A stretch of 64,000 nt of DNA from the NCBI RefSeq assembly GCF_000238775.2, contig NZ_AFEJ02000002.1, positions 806,001 to 870,000 of the forward strand. The letters are read 5' to 3'. The translations under genes and the position numbers were made by a program. The notes under the pieces are model-generated. The model did not search any database and had not been told where the DNA came from. It was given only the letters and a program-made list of their open reading frames with translations. Below are positions 8,124-17,409 of the stretch, piece by piece. Position 1 is the stretch's first letter. The number at the start of each line of letters is the position of its first letter. The DNA comes from Acaryochloris sp. CCMEE 5410 (GTDB lineage Bacteria; Cyanobacteriota; Cyanobacteriia; Thermosynechococcales; Thermosynechococcaceae).

Positions 8124-9229
8124 CTAACAGTAGGACTGCAAAGTACCACGCCGACGGATATCCAGAGTAGCGCAGTGGAAAGACCCCCCAAAGGGCGCAA
8201 AGTTGATAAAGGGACATTTAATCGGTTCAAATCCCCAATCTTTAAAAGCTGCGATCAATGAGGTTTGATCCTCCTCCACGATCACCCGTTTCTCATCCAG
8301 CATGAGAACGTTGAGACTAATCCACTTACTACACATGGAGGGAACGCCCTTGATCGGATCTGGTTCAGGGGGAACTAGCATATCCCACGATTTAAGGGCT
8401 TTAGGGAGTTTATCCACATCAATATACTCAGGATTAATCAAGGCTTTCCCCGGTGCCAAGGGAATAAAGGTAGAGTCAATATGCATGGGGGTGGGACAGG
8501 AGCTATCAATCTCGTGAATTTGATAGCGATCACCCAAGTGACGCCGGAGCCAAGTAATCCCAGCCTGATTGGTGACATTACTTTGAGTCACAAATAAATC
8601 GCGGCCACAGCGAACAAAATCAGCGGCATCAAAGACGGGTTCAAACTCATTGATCACATAACGAATGGGTTCTCCCTTGGCGGGGGGCTTAAAGGAATAA
8701 TCGAATAGATCGTCCGTTAGCTCTGGCTTAGGGGCAGAGGTCCAACGAGCCCCTTGGGCAAAATATTCCTTAAAGAGCGGACGGTAGGCATGGGTTTCAA
8801 AATAGCGGCACCGCCATGCCATTGGGGTTTCAATAATTTCGTCGCCCAGCACCATAAAACCATCGCGAGGACAGGCAGTACAAAACCCCTTAGAAGACCA
8901 ATCCAAGGCTTTATATCGTTTGGTGCCTTTAATTACTTCAGGACGTCGAACAACCACCCCTTCAGATTCTAGGATGTGAATAAATTCATCTAGTTCCCGC
9001 TGAGCTTTTTTGAGCAAGAACCCAGGATACTTTTGCCCTGCAAAAATTCGGTATAACCGGGCGGTACTGGGGGGATATTGTAGGTGACAGTCACATGATA
9101 GGGAGGGATAATCGCTCCTTCTAAGTGACCGACAATCACCTCTTCTAATGGATCCCATTCATTATAGGAATTGACTGGACAGGGAGTAGTAGTGGTCGAA
9201 TCTATCGTGTCTGTCATCAATTCCGTCAT
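8124..9229 (-). pseudogene. Glycine-type amidinotransferase (AGAT/CyrA-like), frameshifted at a C run
   Basis: The family moves the amidino group of arginine to an amine acceptor; known members are animal AGAT, cylindrospermopsin CyrA and saxitoxin SxtG. Residues after the start at 9229 read '[20 protein letters not shown]', the usual N-terminus, and the downstream frame carries the catalytic triad: Asp in 'FDAADFVRCGRD', His in 'PMHIDSTF', Cys in 'GGSFHCATLD'. The two parts lie in different frames. The switch falls at a run of six C on the coding strand (about 9070-9075): with seven C the protein would read through as '[17 protein letters not shown]'. A good ribosome-binding site (GAGGAAAG) precedes the ATG. 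Either a real inactivating or phase-variable slip, or a sequencing error. The acceptor amine is unknown. Confidence 0.85.
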
Positions 9230-9903
9230 TATCTTTCCTCACCTTTGTCGAATGGCCCCTAGTTGATGCCAAAAGTTTCCTCAGAACTGTATGAGATCTT
9301 GTTCAGAAAATCAATCTTGCTCAGTAGCAGGATCTTTGTCTGTAACGATTTGCACCGTCTTGGCGGGGTTTCTGACTCCGATAATCGAGTTTTAACTCCC
9401 GTCTCGGTCATTGATCTCGACAGCAGTGTGAACTTTTGTCGACTTCAATCTAGAGCTTGATTGTGAACCATCAAGCAGTTTGGCCCTATTTAGCGTTGTG
9501 TGTTCTTCAACCCCCTCAAATTCAATCGATAAAATCAGTCTGTTCCCTCGCGACCGCTTCTTCAATATTTCAATTCAAACTAATGAGAAAATATTGTTTT
9601 TTTAAGCTTCAGTTATTGATTTATTCAATTAACGAGGGATTTGAGGGTTTTGCAAGTCGGTGATTTAATCGCTATTGTCCAATCTTGAATACTTTTATCG
9701 GTAAGATGTTTCCCATCAAGGCAGTCTTATTCAGCCCATGTAACCTCGCCCTCAGAGCATCTCCATCGATTGAGCTTGATAAATTTATTCAGTTAATACT
9801 TAACCTCTCTGACTAATGAATAATTAATGGTGGTATAACCATAAAATCACTGTATTAGCAATTTTCTGGCTAACAAATGCAGTAAAAGGGTTGCATTGAT
9901 GAC
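9230..9903. other. Divergent intergenic region
   Basis: About 670 bp between the leftward amidinotransferase gene and the rightward GGDEF-EAL gene. Two short rightward frames (9263-9460, 9457-9663) have no recognisable protein character. No terminator or RNA gene was seen. It should hold promoters in both directions. Confidence 0.4.
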
Positions 9904-12564
9904 ATGGAACAGTTAGAACGCTGGAAAAAGATTCGTTTTCCACTCCATCGAACGTTACCGTTACGTTTTATTCTGATTGTTTTATTCGTTCTGCAATTAC
10001 TGGTTTCTGTGGGTCTGGTGGGCTACTTGTCCTTGCGTAATGGCGAAGAGGCGATAGAAGACTTAGCCAATCAGTTGATGTCAGAAACGGGAGATCGGAT
10101 TTCAGAGCGACTCAATATTTATCTATTGACCCCTCATCAAGTCAATCAACTCAATAAAGATGCCTTAGATATGGGGCAGCTCCAACTCAATGATCTCCAG
10201 AGTATGGAACGCCATTTTTGGCGTCAGAGCCAAGTGTTTGAGTTGATTAGCTACATTCAATTTGGCAATTCGCAAGGGGAGTTTGTAGGCTTAGCGGTCA
10301 ACGATGATGGGACGCTCACCTATCAGGTGACAGAAGAAACGGGAGCACTGCAGACCTACAGTATTGATACAAAAGGCGATCGCAAACAGTATCTTAAAAC
10401 CTCTCCTAACTTTGATGCTCGTCAGCGTCCCTGGTACATTGTGCCTCAACAGGCTGACAAACCGGCCTGGACAGAGATCTATCCCTGGGTCAGCCCGCCC
10501 ACCTTAGCTATCACCCTGGGTCAGCCCTATTATGATGCTCAGGGAAAATTCCAGGGCATTTTAGCGACGGATCTCTCTCTGGCCCAAATTAGCGATTTCC
10601 TCAAAGAGTTGAGTCTGTGTGACTCAGGTCGGACATTTATTCTGGAACGCTCCGGTGATATTGTTGCGACTTCCTCCAATGAGCTGCCGTTTGTCTGGCG
10701 CAATCATAAGCCCGGCCGGCTGATGGCAGCCCATAGTGAAGATGGGATTGTCCAAGCTACTGCGACTTATTTAGCAAAGCAAGCGGGAGGGCTTCAGCAA
10801 ATTAATGCTAGACGCCAAATCCAATTTTCGATTGAGGGGCAGCGATATTTCCTGCAGGTGACCCCGTTACAGGATCAGCATGGGTTAGATTGGCTCAGCG
10901 TATTGGTGATTCCCGAATCCAGCTTTATGGCTCAGATCGATGCCAATACCCGAACCACCCTGTTGCTTTGTTTCCTGGCGCTGGGGTGTGCCATCTATTT
11001 GGGGGTATGTACCGCCAGTTGGATTGCCAGACCAATTCTCCGTTTTAGTCAAGCGAGTCAAGCCATGTCCTCGGGGCAATTTGATCAAATGGTAGCCGTC
11101 AAAGGATTTAAGGAAATTGGGGTTCTTCAGCGTTCCTTTAACCGTATGGCGGAGAAACTACAGGCCACTTTTTCTGATTTGGAAGCGGCCAATCTAGCTT
11201 TAAAGAAAGAGGTAGTAGAGCGACAACGGGCAGAAGAACAGTTTAAGCATCTCGCCCTTCACGATCCGTTGACGGGGTTTCCCAATCGCGCTTTTTTTAT
11301 GGAGCAATTGGAACGCGCGGTGAAGCAGACCCAGCGTCATTCCAAATATTTATTTGCCGTACTGTTTATTGATTTAGATCGGTTCAAGATCGTCAATGAT
11401 AGTCTGGGCCATGAAGTGGGCGATCAGTTATTGGGTGCGATCGCACATCAGCTTCATTCCCTAGTAAGAGCCACTGATATTGTGGCTCGATTAGGTGGAG
11501 ATGAGTTTGTTATTCTTCTCGAACCCATTGAGGAAGTCAACGATGCCGTGCGAGTAGCAGATCGGATTGTGCAAGAGTTGAGCGCTCCGATTGACTTGAG
11601 TAATCGTCAGGTCTTTATTTCAGCCAGCGTGGGCATTGCCCTCAGTTCGCCGGACTACAGTCAGGCCACAGATATTCTCAGGGATGCGGATATTGCCATG
11701 TATCGGGCAAAAAATAGAGGAAAAGCTTGCTTTGAAATCTTTAATGAGCGGATGTATACGCAAGCCTTAGATCGACTGCAACTCGAAAATGATTTGCGAC
11801 AAGCCTTAGACGATCAACAGCTCCAGGTGTTTTATCAGCCTATTGTCAATATCCAGATAGGCAAATTATCGGGGTTTGAAGCTTTAGGACGCTGGCCTCA
11901 TCCCCAACGGGGATTTATTCCACCAACAGAATTTATACCCATTGCCGAGGAAACGGGCTTAATTATCCCGTTAGGGGAATGGATTTTGCAATCAGCGTGT
12001 CAACAGATGGCAACTTGGCTACAAACCTATCCATCGGCAGTGAACTACACCATCAGTGTAAACATGTCGATCAAGCAGCTTAAAGATCCAAACCTGCTGA
12101 AGAAGGTTGATAGAGCCTTAGAGCAATCGGGATTAAACCGTCACCAATTGTCTTTAGAGTTGACTGAAAGCATCTTGATGGAGAATGTGATTGAATTAAA
12201 AGTAATTTTAAATCAATTAAAAGAAAGAGGCATTCAACTGAGTATTGATGATTTTGGTACCGGCTATTCCAGTCTGAGTTATCTTCATTTATTTCCCTTC
12301 AATACCATCAAGATTGATCAGTCTTTTATTACTCGCATTGGTGCCCAAGGAGAAAATCAAGAAATTATTGAAACCATCATTAATTTAGCCAGTCAATTAA
12401 ATATGGATGCCATCTCTGAGGGCGTAGAATCCAAACAGCAACTCAATTACTTAAAGAAGCTATTGTGTCAGAAAGCTCAAGGGCACTATTTCTCCCAACC
12501 TCTGTCTAGTGACGCTGCTGAAGTCTTTATCCTCAACAATCCTCAACTGATTCAAGTCCATTAA
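9904..12564 (+). CDS. Membrane sensor with CACHE, HAMP, GGDEF and EAL domains (cyclic di-GMP turnover)
   Basis: 886 residues. TM1 at about 20-45, an extracytoplasmic double-CACHE-like sensor to about 340 (with 'ARQRPWYIVPQQ', typical of dCACHE), TM2 at about 350-372, HAMP, then GGDEF and EAL. The GGDEF motif is intact at about residue 531, with an I-site R-x-x-D (RATD) five residues before it, so cyclase activity and product inhibition are both plausible. The EAL domain keeps EAL (659), the Asn in 'SVNMSIKQL', 'LTES', the DDFGTG metal site (782), 'KIDQSF' and 'EGVES', so phosphodiesterase activity is also plausible. Net direction cannot be told from sequence. It stands alone in its orientation. 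Confidence 0.93.
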   Translation: MEQLERWKKIRFPLHRTLPLRFILIVLFVLQLLVSVGLVGYLSLRNGEEAIEDLANQLMSETGDRISERLNIYLLTPHQVNQLNKDALDMGQLQLNDLQSMERHFWRQSQVFELISYIQFGNSQGEFVGLAVNDDGTLTYQVTEETGALQTYSIDTKGDRKQYLKTSPNFDARQRPWYIVPQQADKPAWTEIYPWVSPPTLAITLGQPYYDAQGKFQGILATDLSLAQISDFLKELSLCDSGRTFILERSGDIVATSSNELPFVWRNHKPGRLMAAHSEDGIVQATATYLAKQAGGLQQINARRQIQFSIEGQRYFLQVTPLQDQHGLDWLSVLVIPESSFMAQIDANTRTTLLLCFLALGCAIYLGVCTASWIARPILRFSQASQAMSSGQFDQMVAVKGFKEIGVLQRSFNRMAEKLQATFSDLEAANLALKKEVVERQRAEEQFKHLALHDPLTGFPNRAFFMEQLERAVKQTQRHSKYLFAVLFIDLDRFKIVNDSLGHEVGDQLLGAIAHQLHSLVRATDIVARLGGDEFVILLEPIEEVNDAVRVADRIVQELSAPIDLSNRQVFISASVGIALSSPDYSQATDILRDADIAMYRAKNRGKACFEIFNERMYTQALDRLQLENDLRQALDDQQLQVFYQPIVNIQIGKLSGFEALGRWPHPQRGFIPPTEFIPIAEETGLIIPLGEWILQSACQQMATWLQTYPSAVNYTISVNMSIKQLKDPNLLKKVDRALEQSGLNRHQLSLELTESILMENVIELKVILNQLKERGIQLSIDDFGTGYSSLSYLHLFPFNTIKIDQSFITRIGAQGENQEIIETIINLASQLNMDAISEGVESKQQLNYLKKLLCQKAQGHYFSQPLSSDAAEVFILNNPQLIQVH

Positions 12565-12599
12565 TAACATCACCTCTTCTTGGGGAGCGATTCCCACGG

Positions 12600-13676
12600 T
12601 TAGGAGGCTGTCCGATAAGCCGGGAAAAAGGTGGATTGCTGTAATTGCTCAACAGGTACATCTATAGCTTGGGCCCGATGTTGAAGCAATTCAGCATAGA
12701 CTTCAGGATTGACGATCAACCTGAGGGTGTAAAAATCATGCTGCTGCCTAGAAAAGCCCGACTTAAATTTAAATAACCGATCCTCTTGCGATCCGCCCAC
12801 CCCTCCACCTAGGTGTAGAAATTCATTTCCCTGCTCCTTTGCCCAGAGACGCATATGATGAAGCAATAAGCTAAAGGGAGACTGGGTCATAAACGCCGTA
12901 AGGGTTCCACCGAGGTGGGCTTGAACAATGCCACAACATTCAAAGAATAAGCTAGCGGCAACAATTTGATCAGTATTTTCGACGATGCAGCAGTGTAGCT
13001 TGTCACCTAAATTGAGCAAGTTTTCCAAATAGTCTTGATTAAAGTAATAGGATTGAGTAGCTGCAACCCGATTCATTGTCTCGGTATAAATAGACGTAAA
13101 GACCTCAATACTCTCAGCGTAAGGGACGATTCTGGCTTGCAGTCCCAGTCGTTTGCACTTGTTAATAGTGCTTTGATGCCCTTTTCTGGTGTGAGCCCAA
13201 ATCTTTGATTCTGGTTGCAATAAATCAACTGAAACGGTTACACCGTCTGGAGTCGCCCTAGGGGAATCAAGATGCTCAATATACCGGGAGCTTAAAATCG
13301 GGTGAAGCCGAAAGAAGGCTGAACAAATGTTTTTATCTTTGAAGGCTTTTATGCTCTCTTGGAGTGATGATTGGATAAATATTGGGTCTCCAATTGCTTC
13401 TGGACTCAAGGCGATTCCCGAATAACCATAGGGAGAAATAATATCGAGTATCTCTTTATCTTTTAGGTGGTCAGGGCAAACATCTTGGCAGGAGCGAAGT
13501 AAGTAAGGCAAAAAAAGTATCTTGTTTTTGTCTTGAACCACAATCGCTTCTGCAGGAGACTTTAAACGTTTGGATTCAATGGAAACGTAAGCAGGCAAGT
13601 GATAAACATCATGCCGAATACCATCAAGAACTTGGAGCCAGCGAGGATCATCTAATGCAAGTATCTGCACATCCAT
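12600..13676 (-). CDS. FemAB-like / GNAT-fold acyltransferase, last gene of a four-gene operon
   Basis: 358 residues. The layout fits the FemAB-related GNAT-fold group (BioF2-like acetyltransferase domain): a central block with 'HTRKGHQSTINKCKRLGL', then 'IVAASLFFECCGIVQAHLGG' and a conserved 'FLHLGGGVGG' near residue 285. Such proteins transfer an acyl or aminoacyl group to glycan or cell-wall precursors, or act in exopolysaccharide loci; the substrate here is unknown. It is a diverged paralogue of the next gene upstream (same blocks 'HDVYHLPAY'/'HDIYHLPEY', 'HLGGGVG', 'FFPAYR'). Spacing to the paralogue is enlarged by a 92-bp tandem duplication. Confidence 0.75.
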   Translation of the reverse strand: MDVQILALDDPRWLQVLDGIRHDVYHLPAYVSIESKRLKSPAEAIVVQDKNKILFLPYLLRSCQDVCPDHLKDKEILDIISPYGYSGIALSPEAIGDPIFIQSSLQESIKAFKDKNICSAFFRLHPILSSRYIEHLDSPRATPDGVTVSVDLLQPESKIWAHTRKGHQSTINKCKRLGLQARIVPYAESIEVFTSIYTETMNRVAATQSYYFNQDYLENLLNLGDKLHCCIVENTDQIVAASLFFECCGIVQAHLGGTLTAFMTQSPFSLLLHHMRLWAKEQGNEFLHLGGGVGGSQEDRLFKFKSGFSRQQHDFYTLRLIVNPEVYAELLQHRAQAIDVPVEQLQQSTFFPAYRTAS

Positions 13677-13710
13677 TTTCGATTTTACCTATGACTTATA
13701 TTTCAGACTG

Positions 13711-13894
13711 GGTAAAAATGATTAATTTCTAAAACTCACTGGGATTGGGTCTATATCGGTAAGCTGGGAAAAACTGAATAGAGTTTAGATGGTCAAGATC
13801 AAGGTAAAAATGATTAATTTCTAAAACTCACTGGGATTGGGTCTATATCGGTAAGCTGGGAAAAACTGAATAGAGTTTAGATGGTCAAGATCAA
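13711..13894. repeat. Perfect tandem duplication, 2 x 92 bp
   Basis: Positions 13711-13802 and 13803-13894 are identical as far as I can read. The right-hand copy contains the last 25 or so codons and stop of the leftward FemAB-like gene (ending at 13821) and the left-hand copy is a non-coding second version of the same 3' end. The identity implies a recent slippage or unequal-crossover event. Confidence 0.95.
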
Positions 13895-14906
13895 TGTTAT
13901 GCGCTTTTGAATAGGATTCAAGGAGCAGTTTATATTGTAGCGGCTCAATAATGATAGAGGCGGTATAAAACTCATGCCTTTGTTTCGAAAAGTTTGCTTT
14001 GTATTGATAAAGACCATCTTCAGAACAACCGACTCCACCACCTAAATGAAGGATTGTATTCCCCCGCTGCTTTGCCCATAGACTCGTTTGGTAAAACTCT
14101 AGACTAGTGGGAGAAAGTTTTAGCCCTTCAGGGGTTGTTCCTCCCAATAGTCCTTGAACAATACCCGAACATTCAGAATAGAGTCCAGCAGAAATAATTT
14201 TATCTTGATATTCAACAACACAGACAAATAGTTTATGGCCAAGATGCTTTTGGAGTAGGTAGAAGTAATCTCGATTAAATGAGAAAAAGCTGGTCTCAGC
14301 TTCAACCCGCTGCATCGTAGCTTCATAGATGTTGCAGAATTCATTGATGTATTCAGAAAATGGCTTGACCTTTGCCACTAACCCCAGTCGTTTCCCTCGG
14401 TTAATTTTGTTTCTCTGACTTTTATGGGTATGACTCCAGAGATCTGATTCTGAAAGCTCTAAGTTAATGGAGACCGTATGCCCCACTTTCTTGACGAGGA
14501 TATTATTTATCCCTTGGGGATGAGTGGTATTAAGACTAGGGTGAAGACGAAGAAACGCTGAGCAAATTCCCTGTTCTTTCCCTAAGTTAAGAAATTGCTC
14601 CCAAGCATGGGAGCCAAATACTGAATCTTCTAAGGCTGCTGGATTAAGTAAAAATCCTGAATACCCATTGGGGGAGGTGATGTCATAAATGTTAGCGGGT
14701 GCGGTTGGAATGAAATTGCAAGACCGCCGTAAATAGGGAATTAGACAGGCTTTGTGCCCTTCTGTAATTAGGATTGCTTCAGGAATGCTTTGGGTTCTCA
14801 GGGCCTCACAATACAGATATTCAGGTAAGTGGTAAATGTCGTGAGACAGGTGAGTCAGCAGGTCTGACCATAAGGGATCGCGCCAATCCAATACTTTGCT
14901 TTTCAT
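13821..14906 (-). CDS. FemAB-like / GNAT-fold acyltransferase (paralogue)
   Basis: 361 residues, a paralogue of the gene at 12600-13676 with the same motif order: 'HTHKSQRNKINRGKRLGL', 'IISAGLYSECSGIVQGLLGG', 'ILHLGGGVGCSEDG' and C-terminal 'FFPAYRYRPNPSEF'. Likely an acyl or aminoacyl transferase acting on a glycan or lipid-linked precursor; substrate unknown. Its start lies 6 bp after the stop of the PhyH-type dioxygenase gene, so the two are translated from one message. Its 3' end is duplicated in tandem immediately downstream without altering the protein. Confidence 0.75.
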   Translation of the reverse strand: MKSKVLDWRDPLWSDLLTHLSHDIYHLPEYLYCEALRTQSIPEAILITEGHKACLIPYLRRSCNFIPTAPANIYDITSPNGYSGFLLNPAALEDSVFGSHAWEQFLNLGKEQGICSAFLRLHPSLNTTHPQGINNILVKKVGHTVSINLELSESDLWSHTHKSQRNKINRGKRLGLVAKVKPFSEYINEFCNIYEATMQRVEAETSFFSFNRDYFYLLQKHLGHKLFVCVVEYQDKIISAGLYSECSGIVQGLLGGTTPEGLKLSPTSLEFYQTSLWAKQRGNTILHLGGGVGCSEDGLYQYKANFSKQRHEFYTASIIIEPLQYKLLLESYSKAHNIDLDHLNSIQFFPAYRYRPNPSEF

Positions 14907-14912
14907 TACTGT

Positions 14913-15833
14913 TTAAGATTCTGACCATAGTTCTGGAAAAACACTCGGGTCACTAAAGTCTGGATCGTCATTGGGGAGGGTTCTACACAACTGTTCGTCA
15001 AACATATGAATGGCTTGACCTTGGTCATTCTGGTAGGGGCGATAGCGGTTGGATCCATCTTGAAGATGTACTGCGATCGCAAGTCGGGTTCGTTGGCTGC
15101 GGTTTGGGTAACTGCCATGAATGGTCCAACAGTTATGGAAGCTGACTTGGCCTTTCCGTAAGGCGAGAGGAATTTCTTTGATCGAATGGTCGATTCCCAT
15201 CTGTTGAAGTTGCGCCGATAGCTGGTTTAAGTCTTTTCGATGAAATCCTCGCAGATGCTCTAGACCTGACCATTGATGACTACCATCAATAACGACTAAT
15301 GGCCCCATGTCAATATCACAATCATAAAAAGGGATCCAAGCCGTCAGCAACTGATCAGACGTACAGTTGGCCCAATAGGCCCGATCCGCATGCCAACCGA
15401 CGCTGGTTTGGGCAGTGTGATCTTGAGGGGGCTTGTAAACCAGTTGATCATCCAAGAGACGGATTTGGTGAGTGCCTGCTAATTTTGCGGCAATTGCTCC
15501 CACTACCGGCTGGAGTGCCAATTGTCTCAGGGATTGACTTTGTAAAGATACAAACTCGTTATTGCGCACCAGGTCCAAACCATCCCTGGGTTGCCAATCA
15601 CTGAAACCTTCGTTGACGGGAAGCACCGCATCTCGCTCCCCCTGATAGTAGCGTTCCGCCCCTGCAATGGCCTGCTCTATAACGTCATCCGGGATGACGG
15701 GTGGAGTAACAAACCAGCCATGCTGACGATAGAAGGCAACATCTTGGTCCGTGGGTAGTAGAGCTTGCTGCTGAGGACTTAAGGATTGCTCCAGAGGCTC
15801 CCATTGCATGGTGGATAGGGCTTGAGGCCTCAT
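14913..15833 (-). CDS. Phytanoyl-CoA dioxygenase (PhyH) family Fe(II)/2-oxoglutarate oxygenase
   Basis: 306 residues. The iron ligands are visible as H-x-D in 'SVGWHADRAYW' (about residue 150) and the distal His in 'NCWTIHGSYPNRS', followed by the 2-oxoglutarate-binding Arg in 'QRTRLAIAVH'. PhyH-family enzymes hydroxylate or otherwise oxidise diverse small molecules, including lipids, sugars and amino-acid-derived products. Its ATG overlaps the sugar transferase stop by 4 bp (ATGA) and the next gene starts 6 bp after its stop, so it is in the middle of the operon. In this setting it may modify a glycan or acyl building block, which is inference. Confidence 0.88.
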   Translation of the reverse strand: MRPQALSTMQWEPLEQSLSPQQQALLPTDQDVAFYRQHGWFVTPPVIPDDVIEQAIAGAERYYQGERDAVLPVNEGFSDWQPRDGLDLVRNNEFVSLQSQSLRQLALQPVVGAIAAKLAGTHQIRLLDDQLVYKPPQDHTAQTSVGWHADRAYWANCTSDQLLTAWIPFYDCDIDMGPLVVIDGSHQWSGLEHLRGFHRKDLNQLSAQLQQMGIDHSIKEIPLALRKGQVSFHNCWTIHGSYPNRSQRTRLAIAVHLQDGSNRYRPYQNDQGQAIHMFDEQLCRTLPNDDPDFSDPSVFPELWSES

Positions 15834-16465
15834 GGATCTAGGGTCCCCATAAACTCTTCTGAAGTCGCAAAGCCCTCTTGGTTAATGCCATCTCGCTTCA
15901 GAACTTTCCACACGGTCAGGGCCAGGATTTTGCAGTCCAGCCATAGGGACCAGTGGTCAATGTACCAAACATCCATTGCGAATTTAGATTCCCAACTAAT
16001 GGCGTTGCGGCCGTTAATTTGGGCTAGCCCTGTGATCCCCGGCAATACTTCATGGCGGCGATTTTGTTCTGGAGTATAGCGATCAAGATACTCGACAATC
16101 AATGGGCGAGGTCCCACAAGACTCATATGACCGAGGAGCACATTCCATAATTGAGGCAGCTCGTCCAAGCTGGTTTTACGAATAAACTGGCCAAAGGGCG
16201 TCAACCGCTGTTCATCTGGCAGGAGTTGGCCATTGCCATCCAGCTGATTGGTCATGGTCCGGAATTTATAGAAGGTAAAAATTTGGCCATTTTTACCCGG
16301 GCGAGGTTGGGTAAACCAGGGGGGCCAACCCATCTTGATACAGATTGCGATCGCAATCATCCCCAACACCGGAGTTAGCAGAATTAGCGCCAACAAAGCA
16401 ACGGTGCGATCAATCACCCACTTCAACACAATCTGAATTTGGTGGTGGACAGAGGAAGGAGCCAT
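15830..16465 (-). CDS. Initiating sugar transferase (polyprenyl-phosphate hexose-1-phosphate transferase, PglC/WbaP C-terminal type)
   Basis: About 211 residues: the minimal monotopic catalytic domain without the extra N-terminal membrane region of WbaP. Membrane-embedded helix at about 15-40, then the family blocks 'PGKNGQIFTFYKFRTM', 'TSLDELPQLWNVL', 'GHMSLVGPRPL' and 'LPGITGLAQINGRN'. It transfers a sugar-1-phosphate from a nucleotide sugar to undecaprenyl phosphate, the first step of making a lipid-linked glycan. I prefer the ATG at 16465; a TTG three codons earlier is possible. First gene of the leftward operon with PhyH and the two FemAB-like genes. No other glycosyltransferases are nearby. 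Confidence 0.92.
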   Translation of the reverse strand: MAPSSVHHQIQIVLKWVIDRTVALLALILLTPVLGMIAIAICIKMGWPPWFTQPRPGKNGQIFTFYKFRTMTNQLDGNGQLLPDEQRLTPFGQFIRKTSLDELPQLWNVLLGHMSLVGPRPLIVEYLDRYTPEQNRRHEVLPGITGLAQINGRNAISWESKFAMDVWYIDHWSLWLDCKILALTVWKVLKRDGINQEGFATSEEFMGTLDP

Positions 16466-16474
16466 GATGATCAA

Positions 16475-17409
16475 TCGTCAAAGTCACCAAAAGATGAACG
16501 AATTACCTTGGTTACTGATAGACCCCTCACTCTGGGAGAGGACATTACAGCAATACAATCAACTGATTCAATTACTGCGAAAATTTTCTTTGATAGAACC
16601 TGAATAGATCTTGAGAAGAACTAATATTTTGATAGGCCAAAAAATATTAATTAATTATTGAATTTACAATAATCACTAACCTTTGCATCAGTATAGTCCT
16701 TTATGAAAAAAAATTGAACTAAATTAATTTTGATGCTATCAAGCTTTTTTAAAGCGAGAAAAAAGTCTGTTTGCTCATATCGATGACGCTAAAGCCATTC
16801 GAGTCTAGTAAAGATCGTAATGGTTGCTATGGAGTAGCAGCTGTTTGGCACTAGCTCGAGTCGCTTCGACCATCCTTTATCAACAGCATAGAATGTTTTT
16901 AAGCTAGACTTCCCTATGCCCTGATTAAGGCAACTGAACCCAGGAAGATAATTATCAGCCGTCGAGGATTATTGTGTTATCCACTGGCAAGTCAAGAGGG
17001 TTCGAGGTTGATCACTATCGAGAACGGAAAGGATATTGACGGGTTGCCAACAGTTCAGAAGTGATCATTATCAATCGAGCAGATAACTGTAGAATTAAAC
17101 GTTTTCCTCATGCTTCAAACTGTGCAGGAGATAAAGGTTAGCTATTTTTTAGAAATTCCATAGATGTTTTACACCCCATATCGAATTTTTTTATATGAGG
17201 CCAAGAACACATTCACATTGACCGTTAAGATCTCTTTTCTAACAGATATAGTCCCCCTTGCTCTATCAACTTGTATTCTGGGAGACAAATGATTTAGCTT
17301 AAGCCCAAGAAGCGCTGGGAGACAAACCAACCTAGAAACCGTCACCTATAGTGGGAGAACATCAAAGCCCTAGCGGCCTGGTAAATCCTTTCCTGGACTG
17401 GGAGCCTAT
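16475..17409. other. Divergent intergenic region, 0.9 kb
   Basis: AT-rich DNA between the leftward glycan-modification operon and the rightward histidine kinase. No coding sequence, RNA gene or clear terminator was recognised. A GGGAG ribosome-binding site lies about 6 bp before the kinase ATG at 17410. Its length suggests regulatory content or a decayed gene. Confidence 0.45.

Noticed and set aside
9263-9663. Two short frames between the amidinotransferase and GGDEF-EAL genes
   Set aside because: Composition and content do not look coding.
13711-13894. Direct repeat considered as a CRISPR unit
   Set aside because: Only two adjacent 92-bp copies with no spacer; it is a tandem duplication.
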